Shown here: positions 54,332 through 62,833 of the stretch, piece by piece | Layout of the letters: each line of letters opens with the position of its first letter | How positions within the stretch are numbered: the stretch's first letter is position 1 | Assembly: GCA_009773515.1 (NCBI GenBank) | Contig: WSXX01000011.1 | Location: 104,580-168,579, forward strand | DNA from: Bacteroidota bacterium | GTDB lineage: Bacteria > Bacteroidota > Bacteroidia > Bacteroidales > Lentimicrobiaceae | Direction of reading: 5' to 3' | Length of the DNA stretch: 64,000 bases | Translations under genes and position numbers: made by a program | The notes under the pieces: generated by a model | Databases searched by the model: none | What the model was told of the DNA's origin: nothing | What the model saw: the letters and a program-made list of their open reading frames with translations, nothing else

Positions 54332-55402
54332 ATGCTCGACAAGCTTGAAGCTATATATCAGCGATTTCTTGATATTGAAGACCAGATGAACAACCCGGCC
54401 GTAATGGCCGACATGAAGTCGTATGTCAGACTCAGCAAGGACTATAAAGAACTACAGGCCATCGTTGTTGCTTACAGGGAATACCAATCGGTGGTTGCCA
54501 ATATGGAAGCTGCCAAAGAAATTCTTTACAACGAAAAAGACGAAGAATTCAGGGCAATGGCCAAGGAGGAAATGACTGCGCTGACCGATAAAAAGGAGCA
54601 AATGGAAGAAGATATCCGCCTGATGCTGATACCTTCCGATCCACAGGATGGTAAAAATGCAGTTCTTGAGATTCGAGCAGGTACAGGTGGTGACGAAGCC
54701 AGCATTTTTGCAGGAGACCTCTACCGCATGTACACCAAATTCTGTGAAACAAAAGGCTGGAAAATTGATCTGGTGGATTGTACCGATGGAACTGTTGGCG
54801 GTTATAAAGAGATCATCCTGAATGTTTCCGGTGAAAATGTTTACGGACTTATGAAATATGAATCGGGTGTTCACCGCGTTCAAAGGGTTCCGCAAACAGA
54901 AACTCAGGGCCGTGTACACACATCTGCAGCCTCGGTGGTGGTGCTTCCTGAAGCCGATGAATTTGATATCGACCTTAAAGCCAGCGATATACGCAAAGAT
55001 CTTTACTGCTCTTCAGGACCTGGCGGACAGTCGGTAAATACAACCTACTCGGCAGTAAGGCTTACCCACCTTCCCTCAGGAATTACCGTCGCCATTCAGG
55101 ATCAGAAATCGCAGATGAAAAACTTCGACAAAGCCATGACCATTCTGCGCACCCGGCTTTTTGAGCAGGAATATCAGAAATATCTTGACGAGATATCGAA
55201 GAAGCGCAAAACCATGGTTTCAACCGGCGACCGTTCTGCCAAAATCCGCACCTACAATTATCCGCAAAGCCGCATTACCGATCACCGGATAAACCTAACT
55301 GTGTATAACCTGCAGACATTTATGGACGGCGATATTCAGAGCATGATCGATGCGCTTCAGCTTGCCGAAAATGCAGAAAGGCTGAAAGAAGCTGTTGGTT
55401 AA
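54332..55402 (+). CDS. prfA: Peptide chain release factor 1
   Basis: Recognises UAA and UAG stop codons and triggers peptide release. The 356 residues show the N-terminal helical domain, the codon-reading PxT motif (here PQT, in HRVQRVPQTETQGRVHTSAA), the catalytic GGQ in SSGPGGQSVNTTYSAVRL and the C-terminal helical end. The PQT form differs from the E. coli PAT at its middle residue only. pyrF follows 47 bp later and is probably co-transcribed. Confidence 0.96.
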   Translation: MLDKLEAIYQRFLDIEDQMNNPAVMADMKSYVRLSKDYKELQAIVVAYREYQSVVANMEAAKEILYNEKDEEFRAMAKEEMTALTDKKEQMEEDIRLMLIPSDPQDGKNAVLEIRAGTGGDEASIFAGDLYRMYTKFCETKGWKIDLVDCTDGTVGGYKEIILNVSGENVYGLMKYESGVHRVQRVPQTETQGRVHTSAASVVVLPEADEFDIDLKASDIRKDLYCSSGPGGQSVNTTYSAVRLTHLPSGITVAIQDQKSQMKNFDKAMTILRTRLFEQEYQKYLDEISKKRKTMVSTGDRSAKIRTYNYPQSRITDHRINLTVYNLQTFMDGDIQSMIDALQLAENAERLKEAVG

Positions 55403-55449
55403 ACCTTTATCAAAATAAGCATTTCTGTTTCATCACTTATTCCTCAAGC

Positions 55450-56292
55450 ATGAACCGTCAGCAACTCATTTCCATTATCAGATCAAAAAAATCATTTCTC
55501 TGTGTCGGCCTTGACAGTGATTTTGATAAAATTCCGGAGCATCTTAAAAACTCCGATGATCCTGTTTTTGAATTCAACCGCAGGATTATTGATGCAACCA
55601 TGCAATATGCTGTTGCCTACAAACCCAATCTCGCATTCTACGAATCGCGTGGCATAGAAGGGTTAAAGAGCCTTCAGCGCACCATGGATTATCTGGAGAA
55701 CTTCAGAAATGAGTGCTTTACCATTGCCGATGCCAAGCGAGGTGATATAGGCAATACTTCGTCGCAATATGCAAAAGCTTTTTTCAACAAACCTGTTTCA
55801 GGGTTTGATTTTGATGCAGTTACTGTGGCTCCTTACATGGGAGAAGATTCTGTGAGTCCGTTTCTGGGATTTGATGGAAAATGGATTGTATTACTCGCCC
55901 TCACATCAAACAAGGGAGCATTTGACTTTCAGTTGATTGAAGACAAAACAAATGAGCCACTCTTCGAAAAAGTACTGAAAACATCGATGAAATGGGGCAG
56001 TCCCGAAAACATGATGTATGTGGTAGGTGCGACCCGTGCCGAAATGCTTGCTGAAATCAGAAAAACAATTCCCCATCATTTTCTGCTGGTTCCTGGTGTC
56101 GGAGCACAAGGTGGTAGTCTTCAGGAAGTAGCGAAGTATGGACTGAATGATGATTGCGGACTTCTGGTGAATGCTTCAAGAAGCATAATTTTTGCGTCCA
56201 AGGGTGAAGATTTTGAACTAAAGGCTAAAGAAGAAGCTGAAAGCATGCAGAAAGAAATGGAAATCATTTTAAATGAGAGAGGAATATTATAG
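55450..56292 (+). CDS. pyrF: Orotidine 5'-phosphate decarboxylase
   Basis: Last step of UMP synthesis. The 280 residues are of the longer class found in Bacteroidota: FLCVGLDSDFDKIPEHL at the start, AYKPNLAFYESRGIEGL, the catalytic ADAKRGDIGNTSSQYAKAFF (Lys-x-x-Asp type centre) and PGVGAQGGSLQEVAKYGL near the phosphate site. It follows prfA and ends at a bidirectional terminator shared with ilvE. Confidence 0.95.
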   Translation: MNRQQLISIIRSKKSFLCVGLDSDFDKIPEHLKNSDDPVFEFNRRIIDATMQYAVAYKPNLAFYESRGIEGLKSLQRTMDYLENFRNECFTIADAKRGDIGNTSSQYAKAFFNKPVSGFDFDAVTVAPYMGEDSVSPFLGFDGKWIVLLALTSNKGAFDFQLIEDKTNEPLFEKVLKTSMKWGSPENMMYVVGATRAEMLAEIRKTIPHHFLLVPGVGAQGGSLQEVAKYGLNDDCGLLVNASRSIIFASKGEDFELKAKEEAESMQKEMEIILNERGIL

Positions 56293-56298
56293 GCTAAT

Positions 56299-56363
56299 CA
56301 GGGCTTTACTCAACACTATTTAGCCTAAGTAAAATGATTGATTTCAATTAGTCAAACCCTGAC
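56299..56363. repeat. Inverted repeat with CAGGGYTT arms
   Basis: CAGGGCTTTACT (56299-56310) and AGTCAAACCCTG (within 56350-56363) are imperfect reverse complements in the 3' spacer after pyrF. They match the arms of the inverted repeat at 2541-2615, so this is probably a dispersed element. Confidence 0.6.
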
Positions 56364-56397
56364 ACTGAAAGGGAATCTGATGATTACTTTACACCGC

Positions 56398-56433
56398 AAA
56401 AAAAAGCCTGCACTTTCGATGCAGGCTTTTTTT
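56398..56433. terminator. Bidirectional terminator between pyrF and ilvE
   Basis: AGCCTGCA/TGCAGGCT stem (56405-56427) flanked by eight A on the left and a run of T on the right, so it can end both convergent genes. Confidence 0.9.
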
Positions 56434-56446
56434 ATGAATTCAATGG

Positions 56447-57466
56447 TTATTCGACAATATAATTCCATCCAAAAATATCGGGTTCATCCCCATATTGAAT
56501 GGCTTGCAGTCGTTTATAGAGTTTGGTAGAGATAGGACCTGCCTCACCATTTTTGCAGTATTTGTAAACATGACCGGTTAAATGGTCTTCAATTTTACAA
56601 ACGGGCGAAATAACAGCTGCAGTTCCACAGGCACCAACTTCATCAAAATCAGGAAGTTCTTCAACGGCAACAGGGCGAACCTCAATGTCCATACCCATAT
56701 CGCGTGCCAGATCCATCAAACTCTTGTTTGTAATGGAAGGCAGAATAGATTCTGATTTCGGGGTGATATAGGTATTGCCTTTGATGGCAAAAAAGTTGGC
56801 TGGTCCGGCCTCATCGATGAATTTCTTCTCTTTGGCATCGAGGAAAAGAGCTGCGGCATAACCTGCAGCATGTGCTTCTTCGCCTGCAGCTAAGCTGGCA
56901 GCATAATTTCCACCTACTTTAAAACGTCCGGTTCCTTTTGGTGCAGCACGATCGTGATCGCGGGCAATCTGAAGTGAAACAGGTTTAAAACCTTCCTTAA
57001 AGTAAGGTCCAACAGGAGTAACAAATACCATAAACAGATACTCATCAGCAGGCTTAACACCAACTCTGGCGCCCGTTCCGATCAGCAGCGGTCGAAGATA
57101 AAGCGAAGCACCGGTTCCGTAAGGAGGAATAAAGCGTTCATTCAGCTTAATTGCAGAAACTATAGCTTTGTGAAAAAGGTCGTGGGGAACAACAGACATC
57201 ATTACACCTTTGGCCGAGCTTTCCATTCGCTTTGCATTCTCTTCCCAACGGAAAATGCGGATTTTGTCATCCTTACCCCTGAAGGCTTTCATTCCCTCAA
57301 AAGCTTCTTGCCCGTAATGAAGTGATGAGGCTGCAATGTGAAGACTGATAAATTCAGAAGATGAAATTTCCAGTTCGCCCCATTTCCCATTTCTGTAGTA
57401 ACAACGGACGTTGTAGTCGGTTTTAACATACCCGAAGGGTAAGTGTGTCCAGTCAAGATCTAACAT
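56447..57466 (-). CDS. ilvE: Branched-chain amino acid aminotransferase
   Basis: PLP aminotransferase for leucine, isoleucine and valine. The ATG at 57466 (MLDLDWTHLPFGYVKTDYN) is chosen because a promoter at 57511-57540 would start transcription downstream of an alternative upstream start. The 339 residues show fold-type IV features: YGQEAFEGMKAFRGKDDKIR, GTGRFKVGGNYAASLAAGEE with the PLP lysine in FKVGGNY, FLDAKEKKFIDEAGPANFF and EVGACGTAAVISPV. It is a single-gene unit ended by the bidirectional terminator. Confidence 0.95.
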   Translation of the reverse strand: MLDLDWTHLPFGYVKTDYNVRCYYRNGKWGELEISSSEFISLHIAASSLHYGQEAFEGMKAFRGKDDKIRIFRWEENAKRMESSAKGVMMSVVPHDLFHKAIVSAIKLNERFIPPYGTGASLYLRPLLIGTGARVGVKPADEYLFMVFVTPVGPYFKEGFKPVSLQIARDHDRAAPKGTGRFKVGGNYAASLAAGEEAHAAGYAAALFLDAKEKKFIDEAGPANFFAIKGNTYITPKSESILPSITNKSLMDLARDMGMDIEVRPVAVEELPDFDEVGACGTAAVISPVCKIEDHLTGHVYKYCKNGEAGPISTKLYKRLQAIQYGDEPDIFGWNYIVE

Positions 57467-57510
57467 AAAAGTATATTTTAAGTGGTTTTTATTCACCGTG
57501 TTATTCGGGG

Positions 57511-57540
57511 CTAAATTAGAAACTTTCCTCATATTGGCAA
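57511..57540 (-). promoter_or_regulatory. ilvE promoter
   Basis: On the minus strand TTG (57538-57540), 19 bp, then TAATTTAG (57511-57518; seven of eight consensus-class positions). The predicted start near 57504 leaves a leader of about 40 bases to the ATG at 57466. The 312-bp spacer 57467-57778 holds this and one plus-strand -7 element, and nothing else I can recognise. Confidence 0.5.
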
Positions 57541-57704
57541 TGGAAAATAAAAATTAAATCCATATTTAGAAGCATTTTAACATTCTATATATCAATACTT
57601 TGACAAAATACAATATTCTATGGTAACCTTTATCCACTTGACATAAGGCTACTTAACGACAGCCGCTCTCCTTAAATTTCAGGGATTACTGAAATGAAAA
57701 ATGG

Positions 57705-57712
57705 TATCTTTG
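57705..57712 (+). promoter_or_regulatory. Candidate -7 element of the RuvC-fold gene
   Basis: TATCTTTG, an exact TAnnTTTG match, 66 bp before the ATG at 57779. No clear -33 element. Confidence 0.5.
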
Positions 57713-57778
57713 AATCAGTTTGGTTAAAAACGTAGATTTTCCGGCATTAAACACCAAGGGCAAAAAACCAATAAACTA

Positions 57779-58252
57779 ATGACAATATCCGACAGGTTTC
57801 TCTTATCTGTAGATGCCGGAATAAGAACCGGACTTGCTTTATACAACAGCTCCGGAGAACTCAAATGGTATCGCTCTCATAATTTAGGATCGATAGCTTC
57901 GCTTCGAAAAGTGGCATATTCAATGTTAAAGTCAATAGATGGGCTTGAATACATAGTTGTTGAAGGAGGTGGTTCTATTACCAATGTCTGGATAAATGCA
58001 GCACAAAAACTGAAAATTACAACCATCAAAACCGATGCCGGAGAATGGAGGAAAGAACTCTTATACCTGAAAGAACACCCCAATAGCCAAAAAGCCAAAG
58101 AATCAGCGATAAAATTATCACGGCAAATAATAGATTCATCAGAGGCCCCGGCATACAATACTCCCACACATGATGCTGCTGAGGCAATATTAATCGGCAA
58201 ATGGGGATGTAAAAAAGTAAAATGGATTCAGTCGATTTCGTTACACCATTGA
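57779..58252 (+). CDS. RuvC/RNase H-fold protein of unknown function
   Basis: A 157-residue cytoplasmic protein with an acidic-residue layout like RuvC-type nucleases: D12 at the end of the first strand (LLSVDAGIRTGLALYN), E62 in the fourth-strand position (YIVVEGGGSITNVW) and D132 in HDAAEAILIGKWG. This matches the RuvC pattern of D in strand 1, E in strand 4 and D/E in the last helix, but the overall sequence is short and unlike canonical RuvC. It may be a structure-specific nuclease or an inactive relative. It stands alone, with its own possible promoter. Confidence 0.7.
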   Translation: MTISDRFLLSVDAGIRTGLALYNSSGELKWYRSHNLGSIASLRKVAYSMLKSIDGLEYIVVEGGGSITNVWINAAQKLKITTIKTDAGEWRKELLYLKEHPNSQKAKESAIKLSRQIIDSSEAPAYNTPTHDAAEAILIGKWGCKKVKWIQSISLHH

Positions 58253-58423
58253 TTAAATATCAGGCACATCAAAACACCTTAACAATTTATTAACAATGTA
58301 GAATTCGTCTAAATATCAGTTATATATGTAAATATCTTATTACAAAACGTTCTAAATTACATTAACTGTAAACTACAAAAGAAAAAAAAAATTAATTTTA
58401 CATCGAAAATCAGGGGTACTTAA

Positions 58424-59554
58424 ATGAATCAGATTAATTTTCAGACACTTCCCGTGCAACTAAGCAAAGAACGCCTGTCATTAGTTTCAGATTATGAACA
58501 GGTGATATCAAATTCTCTCGCCGTATCAATATTAAACGCAATGCCCATTGCATCAATGCTGCTCAATCAGAAGAATCAGTTTATATTCGGCAATACCGCA
58601 CTGCTAGAGCTTCTTCAGATTAACAGCATTGAACCGCTTATTGGTTTAAAGCCAGGAGAATTGCTGGGATGTAACAATGTAAAATACGGGTTTGAGGGTT
58701 GCGGAACCTCAAATGGCTGCAGGGTATGCGGAGCATTCAAATCGCTAACGGAGTGCCTTTATCAGGGAACTGGTTCATCCGAGTGCACAATTAATACAGG
58801 CGTAGGTACGCAAAATCTATCGGTAAAAGTTGAAACGATCTCAATTGATGAAAAGGATTTCCTTCTTTTCTCTTTTATTGACATATCCAATGAGAAGAAG
58901 AGGCTTCTGCTTGAAAGAATTTTTTACCACGATATTCTGAATACCGCTCACAACATCAGCGGAATGACTGAACTTCTGGCATCAGATGATTTTGAAGACA
59001 GCCGTGAACAATTTCTTGGAATGTTGATGAAATCTGCCTCAAAACTGATTGACGAAATAAATACACACCGTTTAATCACTTTTGATAAAGAACTGGAACA
59101 AACAGACAAACCTGTCAAAATCAATTCGCTTTCTTTCCTGAATGAACTGCAAATAGATTTCAGATCATATATGACAGGCAATGAAACCTTTGTGGTTGAT
59201 TCGAGAAGCGAAGATTTCAACTTTTACTGCAATGAAGTATTGATCAGGCGGGTTGTTACCAATATGATCAAAAATGCATTTGAAGCGGAACAGGAACAGA
59301 TTATAATCACACTTGGCATCATCCCATTCCAGCAAAAAGGTGCAATGATATGGGTAAACAATCCGGGTTATATGACCGAAGAAGTTCAACTTCAGATATT
59401 CAATCGCTCGTTTTCTACCAAAGCAGCCGACCGCGGACTTGGAACCTACAGTATGAAAATGCTTACAGAAAAGTACCTTAAGGGGAAAATCTACTTCACA
59501 AGCAAAAAAGAAACCGGCACCACCTTTATAATTGAAATTCCGGGGCAAAGCTAA
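58424..59554 (+). CDS. PAS-domain sensor histidine kinase with cysteine cluster
   Basis: A 376-residue soluble histidine kinase without membrane segments. The N-terminal PAS-like domain (about 25-155) contains a cysteine cluster: C83 in LLGCNNV, then C93, C99 and C102 in GCGTSNGCRVCG, with C111 and C121 further on. The kinase part has H169 in IFYHDILNTAHNISG, the N box NMIKNAFEAEQEQI and the G boxes DRGLGTYSMKMLTEKYL and KKETGTTFIIEIPG. The cysteines suggest sensing of redox state or a metal/Fe-S or haem cofactor. No response regulator is adjacent, so the partner is unknown. Confidence 0.88.
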   Translation: MNQINFQTLPVQLSKERLSLVSDYEQVISNSLAVSILNAMPIASMLLNQKNQFIFGNTALLELLQINSIEPLIGLKPGELLGCNNVKYGFEGCGTSNGCRVCGAFKSLTECLYQGTGSSECTINTGVGTQNLSVKVETISIDEKDFLLFSFIDISNEKKRLLLERIFYHDILNTAHNISGMTELLASDDFEDSREQFLGMLMKSASKLIDEINTHRLITFDKELEQTDKPVKINSLSFLNELQIDFRSYMTGNETFVVDSRSEDFNFYCNEVLIRRVVTNMIKNAFEAEQEQIIITLGIIPFQQKGAMIWVNNPGYMTEEVQLQIFNRSFSTKAADRGLGTYSMKMLTEKYLKGKIYFTSKKETGTTFIIEIPGQS

Positions 59555-59758
59555 ATCACTTTTTAATCAACACATTTCCCTTCCGATTTGTCGGATTTAA
59601 TATCTGCAGCTGGTTTTTCGGCTTCCGGATTGTGAATTTATGTCTTCGGGCTAAACAAAACAATGCCGGCCAGATAAGACAATTTGTCAGCCTTTTGGTG
59701 CATGGCACAACCTTTGAACGATACGCGCAAAACAGTATCCAACAAAAAATACATAGCC

Positions 59759-61663
59759 ATGCAAACAGGAAAAATCAACGTTCAAACGGAAAATATTTTT
59801 CCAATCATTAAAAAATTCTTGTATTCTGATCACGAGATTTTCCTCAGGGAACTCATCTCTAATGCCGTTGATGCAACTCAAAAATTAAAAGCATTGGCAT
59901 CGATGGGCAATATAAAAGAAGAACTCGGCGATCTTACCATTGAAGTCATTATTGACAAAGCCAACAGCACGCTGACTTTCAGAGACAACGGTATTGGCAT
60001 GACAGCTGAAGAGATTGACAAATACATCAATCAGATTGCTTTTTCGGGTGCCGAAGAATTTGTGAAAAAATATAAAGGCAAAAGCGAAACCGATGCCGCA
60101 CAACTGATTGGTCATTTCGGACTTGGTTTTTATTCATCCTTCATGGTATCGAAGAAGGTTGAAATTATTTCGAAAACCTACAAAAAAGGACCTGGATCAA
60201 AAGCAGTGAGATGGGAATGTGATGGCAGTCCGGAATACAACATCACTGAAGCTGAAAAAAGCAGCAGAGGCACTGACATCATCCTGCATATTGCCGATGA
60301 TTCTCTTGAATTTCTCGAAGAAGCCAGAATTCTCGACTTATTGAAGAAATATTGTAAATTCCTGCCGGTTCCCATTCGTTTTGGCAACGAAAAAAACTGG
60401 GAGAAAGTTGAAGGCGAAAAAGATGAGAAGGGAAATGACAAATACAACGAAACCGAGACTCCCCGTATCATCAACAATGTAAACCCTGCATGGAAACGCA
60501 AGCCCAGCGAACTTACCGACGAAGATTATAAGAGCTTTTACCGCGAATTATATCCTTCGCTTTTCGAAGATCCTTTATTCAACATACATCTGAATGTTGA
60601 CTATCCTTTCAACCTTACAGGAATTCTGTATTTCCCGAAAGTGAAACGCAACTTCGAAGTTCAGAAGGAAAAAATCCAACTGTATTCAAATCAGGTTTTT
60701 GTAACTGATTCGGTTGAAGGTATTGTACCTGACTTTCTGACCCTTATGCACGGCGTAATTGATTCTCCTGACATTCCGCTGAATGTTTCGCGCTCATACC
60801 TGCAAAGCGATTCAAATGTGAAGAAAATATCTAACCACATAATGAAAAAAGTGGCTGATAAACTCGAAGATATTTTCAAAAACAATCGTGAAGAATTTGA
60901 GAAAAAATGGGACGATATCCGCATCTTTATCGAATACGGAGTAATTTCTGAACCAAAATTCTGGGAAAGAGCTGAGAAATTCTGCTTGCTGAAAGATACA
61001 TCAGGAAAATATCAGACTTTTAATGAGTATAAGGAATCGATCAAAGCCCTGCAAACTGACAAAGACAACAAGCTGGTTTACCTTTATACCTCTGACACCA
61101 TAGAACAACACAGTTATATTGAAACCGCAACAGCCAGAGGTTACAGCGTACTGATTATGGATGGGCCTATTGATAACCATTTCGTGAATACACTGGAACA
61201 GAAATTTGAAAACTCCTCTTTTGTAAGGGTGGATGCCGATGTGGTTGACAAACTGATAAAAAAAGAGGACGCCATGCCTTCTAAACTTACTGAAGAAGAG
61301 CAGAACAAGATAAAGCCAGTTTTTGATGAGATTGTTGGCAAAGAAAACTACACTGTTGTTTTTGAAAGCCTCAGCGAAACCGATATGCCATTGCAGATTA
61401 CCCGTCCTGAATTTATGCGCAGGATGAAAGATATGTCATCACTCGGTGGAATGTCATACATGGGAAGTTTGCCCGATTCATACAATCTTGTTGTAAACAG
61501 CAACCATCCCCTTATTTCGAAGCTGAATTCCGATGAATCTGCTGATGAAAACAAGGAGCTCGCAAAACAATTGTTTGACCTTGCAAGGCTGTCGCAAAAT
61601 CTTCTTAAAGGCGAAGAACTTACCGGCTTTATAAAGCGAAGTATAAACATAATCGGGCACTAA
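59759..61663 (+). CDS. htpG: Molecular chaperone HtpG (Hsp90)
   Basis: ATP-dependent chaperone. The ATG at 59759 (MQTGKINVQTENIFPIIKKF) matches the family start; a longer TTG frame from 59684 adds a non-conserved extension. The 634 residues have the GHKL ATP site (FLRELISNAVDATQKLKAL, DNGIGMTAEEIDKYI, GHFGLGFYSSFMV), the middle domain (NVSRSYLQSDSNVKKIS) and the dimerisation domain. It is followed by a strong terminator, so it is a single-gene unit. Confidence 0.96.
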   Translation: MQTGKINVQTENIFPIIKKFLYSDHEIFLRELISNAVDATQKLKALASMGNIKEELGDLTIEVIIDKANSTLTFRDNGIGMTAEEIDKYINQIAFSGAEEFVKKYKGKSETDAAQLIGHFGLGFYSSFMVSKKVEIISKTYKKGPGSKAVRWECDGSPEYNITEAEKSSRGTDIILHIADDSLEFLEEARILDLLKKYCKFLPVPIRFGNEKNWEKVEGEKDEKGNDKYNETETPRIINNVNPAWKRKPSELTDEDYKSFYRELYPSLFEDPLFNIHLNVDYPFNLTGILYFPKVKRNFEVQKEKIQLYSNQVFVTDSVEGIVPDFLTLMHGVIDSPDIPLNVSRSYLQSDSNVKKISNHIMKKVADKLEDIFKNNREEFEKKWDDIRIFIEYGVISEPKFWERAEKFCLLKDTSGKYQTFNEYKESIKALQTDKDNKLVYLYTSDTIEQHSYIETATARGYSVLIMDGPIDNHFVNTLEQKFENSSFVRVDADVVDKLIKKEDAMPSKLTEEEQNKIKPVFDEIVGKENYTVVFESLSETDMPLQITRPEFMRRMKDMSSLGGMSYMGSLPDSYNLVVNSNHPLISKLNSDESADENKELAKQLFDLARLSQNLLKGEELTGFIKRSINIIGH

Positions 61664-61673
61664 AAAAAACATG

Positions 61674-61703
61674 CACCGGAAAAAACTTCCGGTGTTTTTT
61701 TTT
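61674..61703 (+). terminator. htpG terminator
   Basis: CACCGGA and the matching TCCGGTG (61674-61694) followed by nine T (61695-61703), 11 bp after the htpG stop. Confidence 0.92.
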
Positions 61704-61766
61704 ACACAAAATGAAGTTCAAAGATTTTTTTGTCTTAAATTTACTTTCAAAATAAAACCATATCAC

Positions 61767-62357
61767 ATGAAAAAATCACTGATTATCTTATTGGTTGTAG
61801 CGGGAGCAATTCTGCTGATTATAATGTTGTTGAGTGGCCGGTACAACAGGTTGGTTACCCTCGAAGAGAGTGTAACAGCTGCATGGTCGCAGGTAGAGAA
61901 TGTTTATCAGCGCAGGGCTGACCTGATTCCAAATCTGGTAAACACAGTAAAAGGATATGCTGATTTTGAGCAAAGTACACTTACTCAGGTAATTGAAGCC
62001 CGTGCCAAAGCAACCAGTGTTACCATTGACCCAACAAACCTGAATGAAGCCAGTATGCAACAATTTCAGCAGGCTCAGGAAGGACTTGGATCAGCACTTT
62101 CAAGGCTAATGGTTGTGGTAGAACGTTATCCTGACCTGAAAGCAAATCAGAATTTTATGGATTTGCAGGCTCAGCTTGAAGGAACTGAAAATCGAATTAC
62201 TGTAGAGCGCAGAGCTTTCAATGAAACTGCTCAGGCATACAATACACATGTCAGAAGTTTCCCAACCAATATAATTGCTTCAATTTTCGGTTTCGAAAAG
62301 AAAGCTTACTTCCAGGCAGAATCAGGCGCCGAAAAAGCCCCTGATGTTCAATTCTGA
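61767..62357 (+). CDS. lemA: LemA family protein
   Basis: A membrane-anchored coiled-coil protein of unknown exact function. The ATG at 61767 is chosen because a longer frame would begin inside the htpG terminator. The 196 residues start with a membrane helix (LIILLVVAGAILLIIMLLSG), then YNRLVTLEESVTAAWSQVEN, YQRRADLIPNLVNTVKGYAD and a helical bundle ending FGFEKKAYFQAE, all LemA signatures. It leads a run with two TPM-domain genes, the usual LemA-TPM arrangement. Confidence 0.95.
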   Translation: MKKSLIILLVVAGAILLIIMLLSGRYNRLVTLEESVTAAWSQVENVYQRRADLIPNLVNTVKGYADFEQSTLTQVIEARAKATSVTIDPTNLNEASMQQFQQAQEGLGSALSRLMVVVERYPDLKANQNFMDLQAQLEGTENRITVERRAFNETAQAYNTHVRSFPTNIIASIFGFEKKAYFQAESGAEKAPDVQF

Positions 62358-62374
62358 TAATTACACGAAAAGAA

Positions 62375-62821
62375 ATGCCACATACCGCAAAAAACTTCTT
62401 CAGCAAAGAAGAGCAGGACGACATTAAACAAGCCATTCTGGATGCTGAACTGAATACATCGGGCGAAATTCGAGTGCACATCGAAAACAAATGCACAGGT
62501 GATGTACTCGACAGGGCAGCCTATCTCTATAATAAGCTGGGAATGCACAAAACCGAACAGCTCAACGGAGTATTATTTTACCTGGCTATTCACAACAGGT
62601 CATTTGCAATTATTGGTGACACCGGAATAAATTCCGTGGTGCCCGATGACTTCTGGGAAACTACTAAAGGTATCATGATCAACCATTTCAGAGAAGGCCG
62701 GTTTGCCGAAGGTCTGATTAACGGAATAAATGAAGCAGGTATTCAGCTCAAGAAACATTTCCCTTTTAATGCTGAGGATGTGAATGAGTTAACTGATGAA
62801 ATCTCATTCGGATCAAACTAA
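62375..62821 (+). CDS. TPM-domain protein, cytoplasmic type
   Basis: A 148-residue protein consisting of one TPM domain (SKEEQDDIKQAILDAELNTS, then GEIRVHIENKC, GVLFYLAIHNRSFAIIGDTG and HFREGRFAEGLINGINEAG). It has neither a signal peptide nor a membrane segment, unlike the following gene. It starts 17 bp after lemA and ends 12 bp before the next gene, so the three are one operon. TPM domains are linked to phosphatase-like or membrane-complex roles; the exact role is not known. Confidence 0.9.
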   Translation: MPHTAKNFFSKEEQDDIKQAILDAELNTSGEIRVHIENKCTGDVLDRAAYLYNKLGMHKTEQLNGVLFYLAIHNRSFAIIGDTGINSVVPDDFWETTKGIMINHFREGRFAEGLINGINEAGIQLKKHFPFNAEDVNELTDEISFGSN

Positions 62822-62833
62822 ATTTACCAATTG

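Noticed and set aside
61671..61766. Longer LemA N-terminus
   Set aside because: The extension lies in the htpG terminator and lacks LemA similarity; the ATG at 61767 gives the expected membrane anchor.
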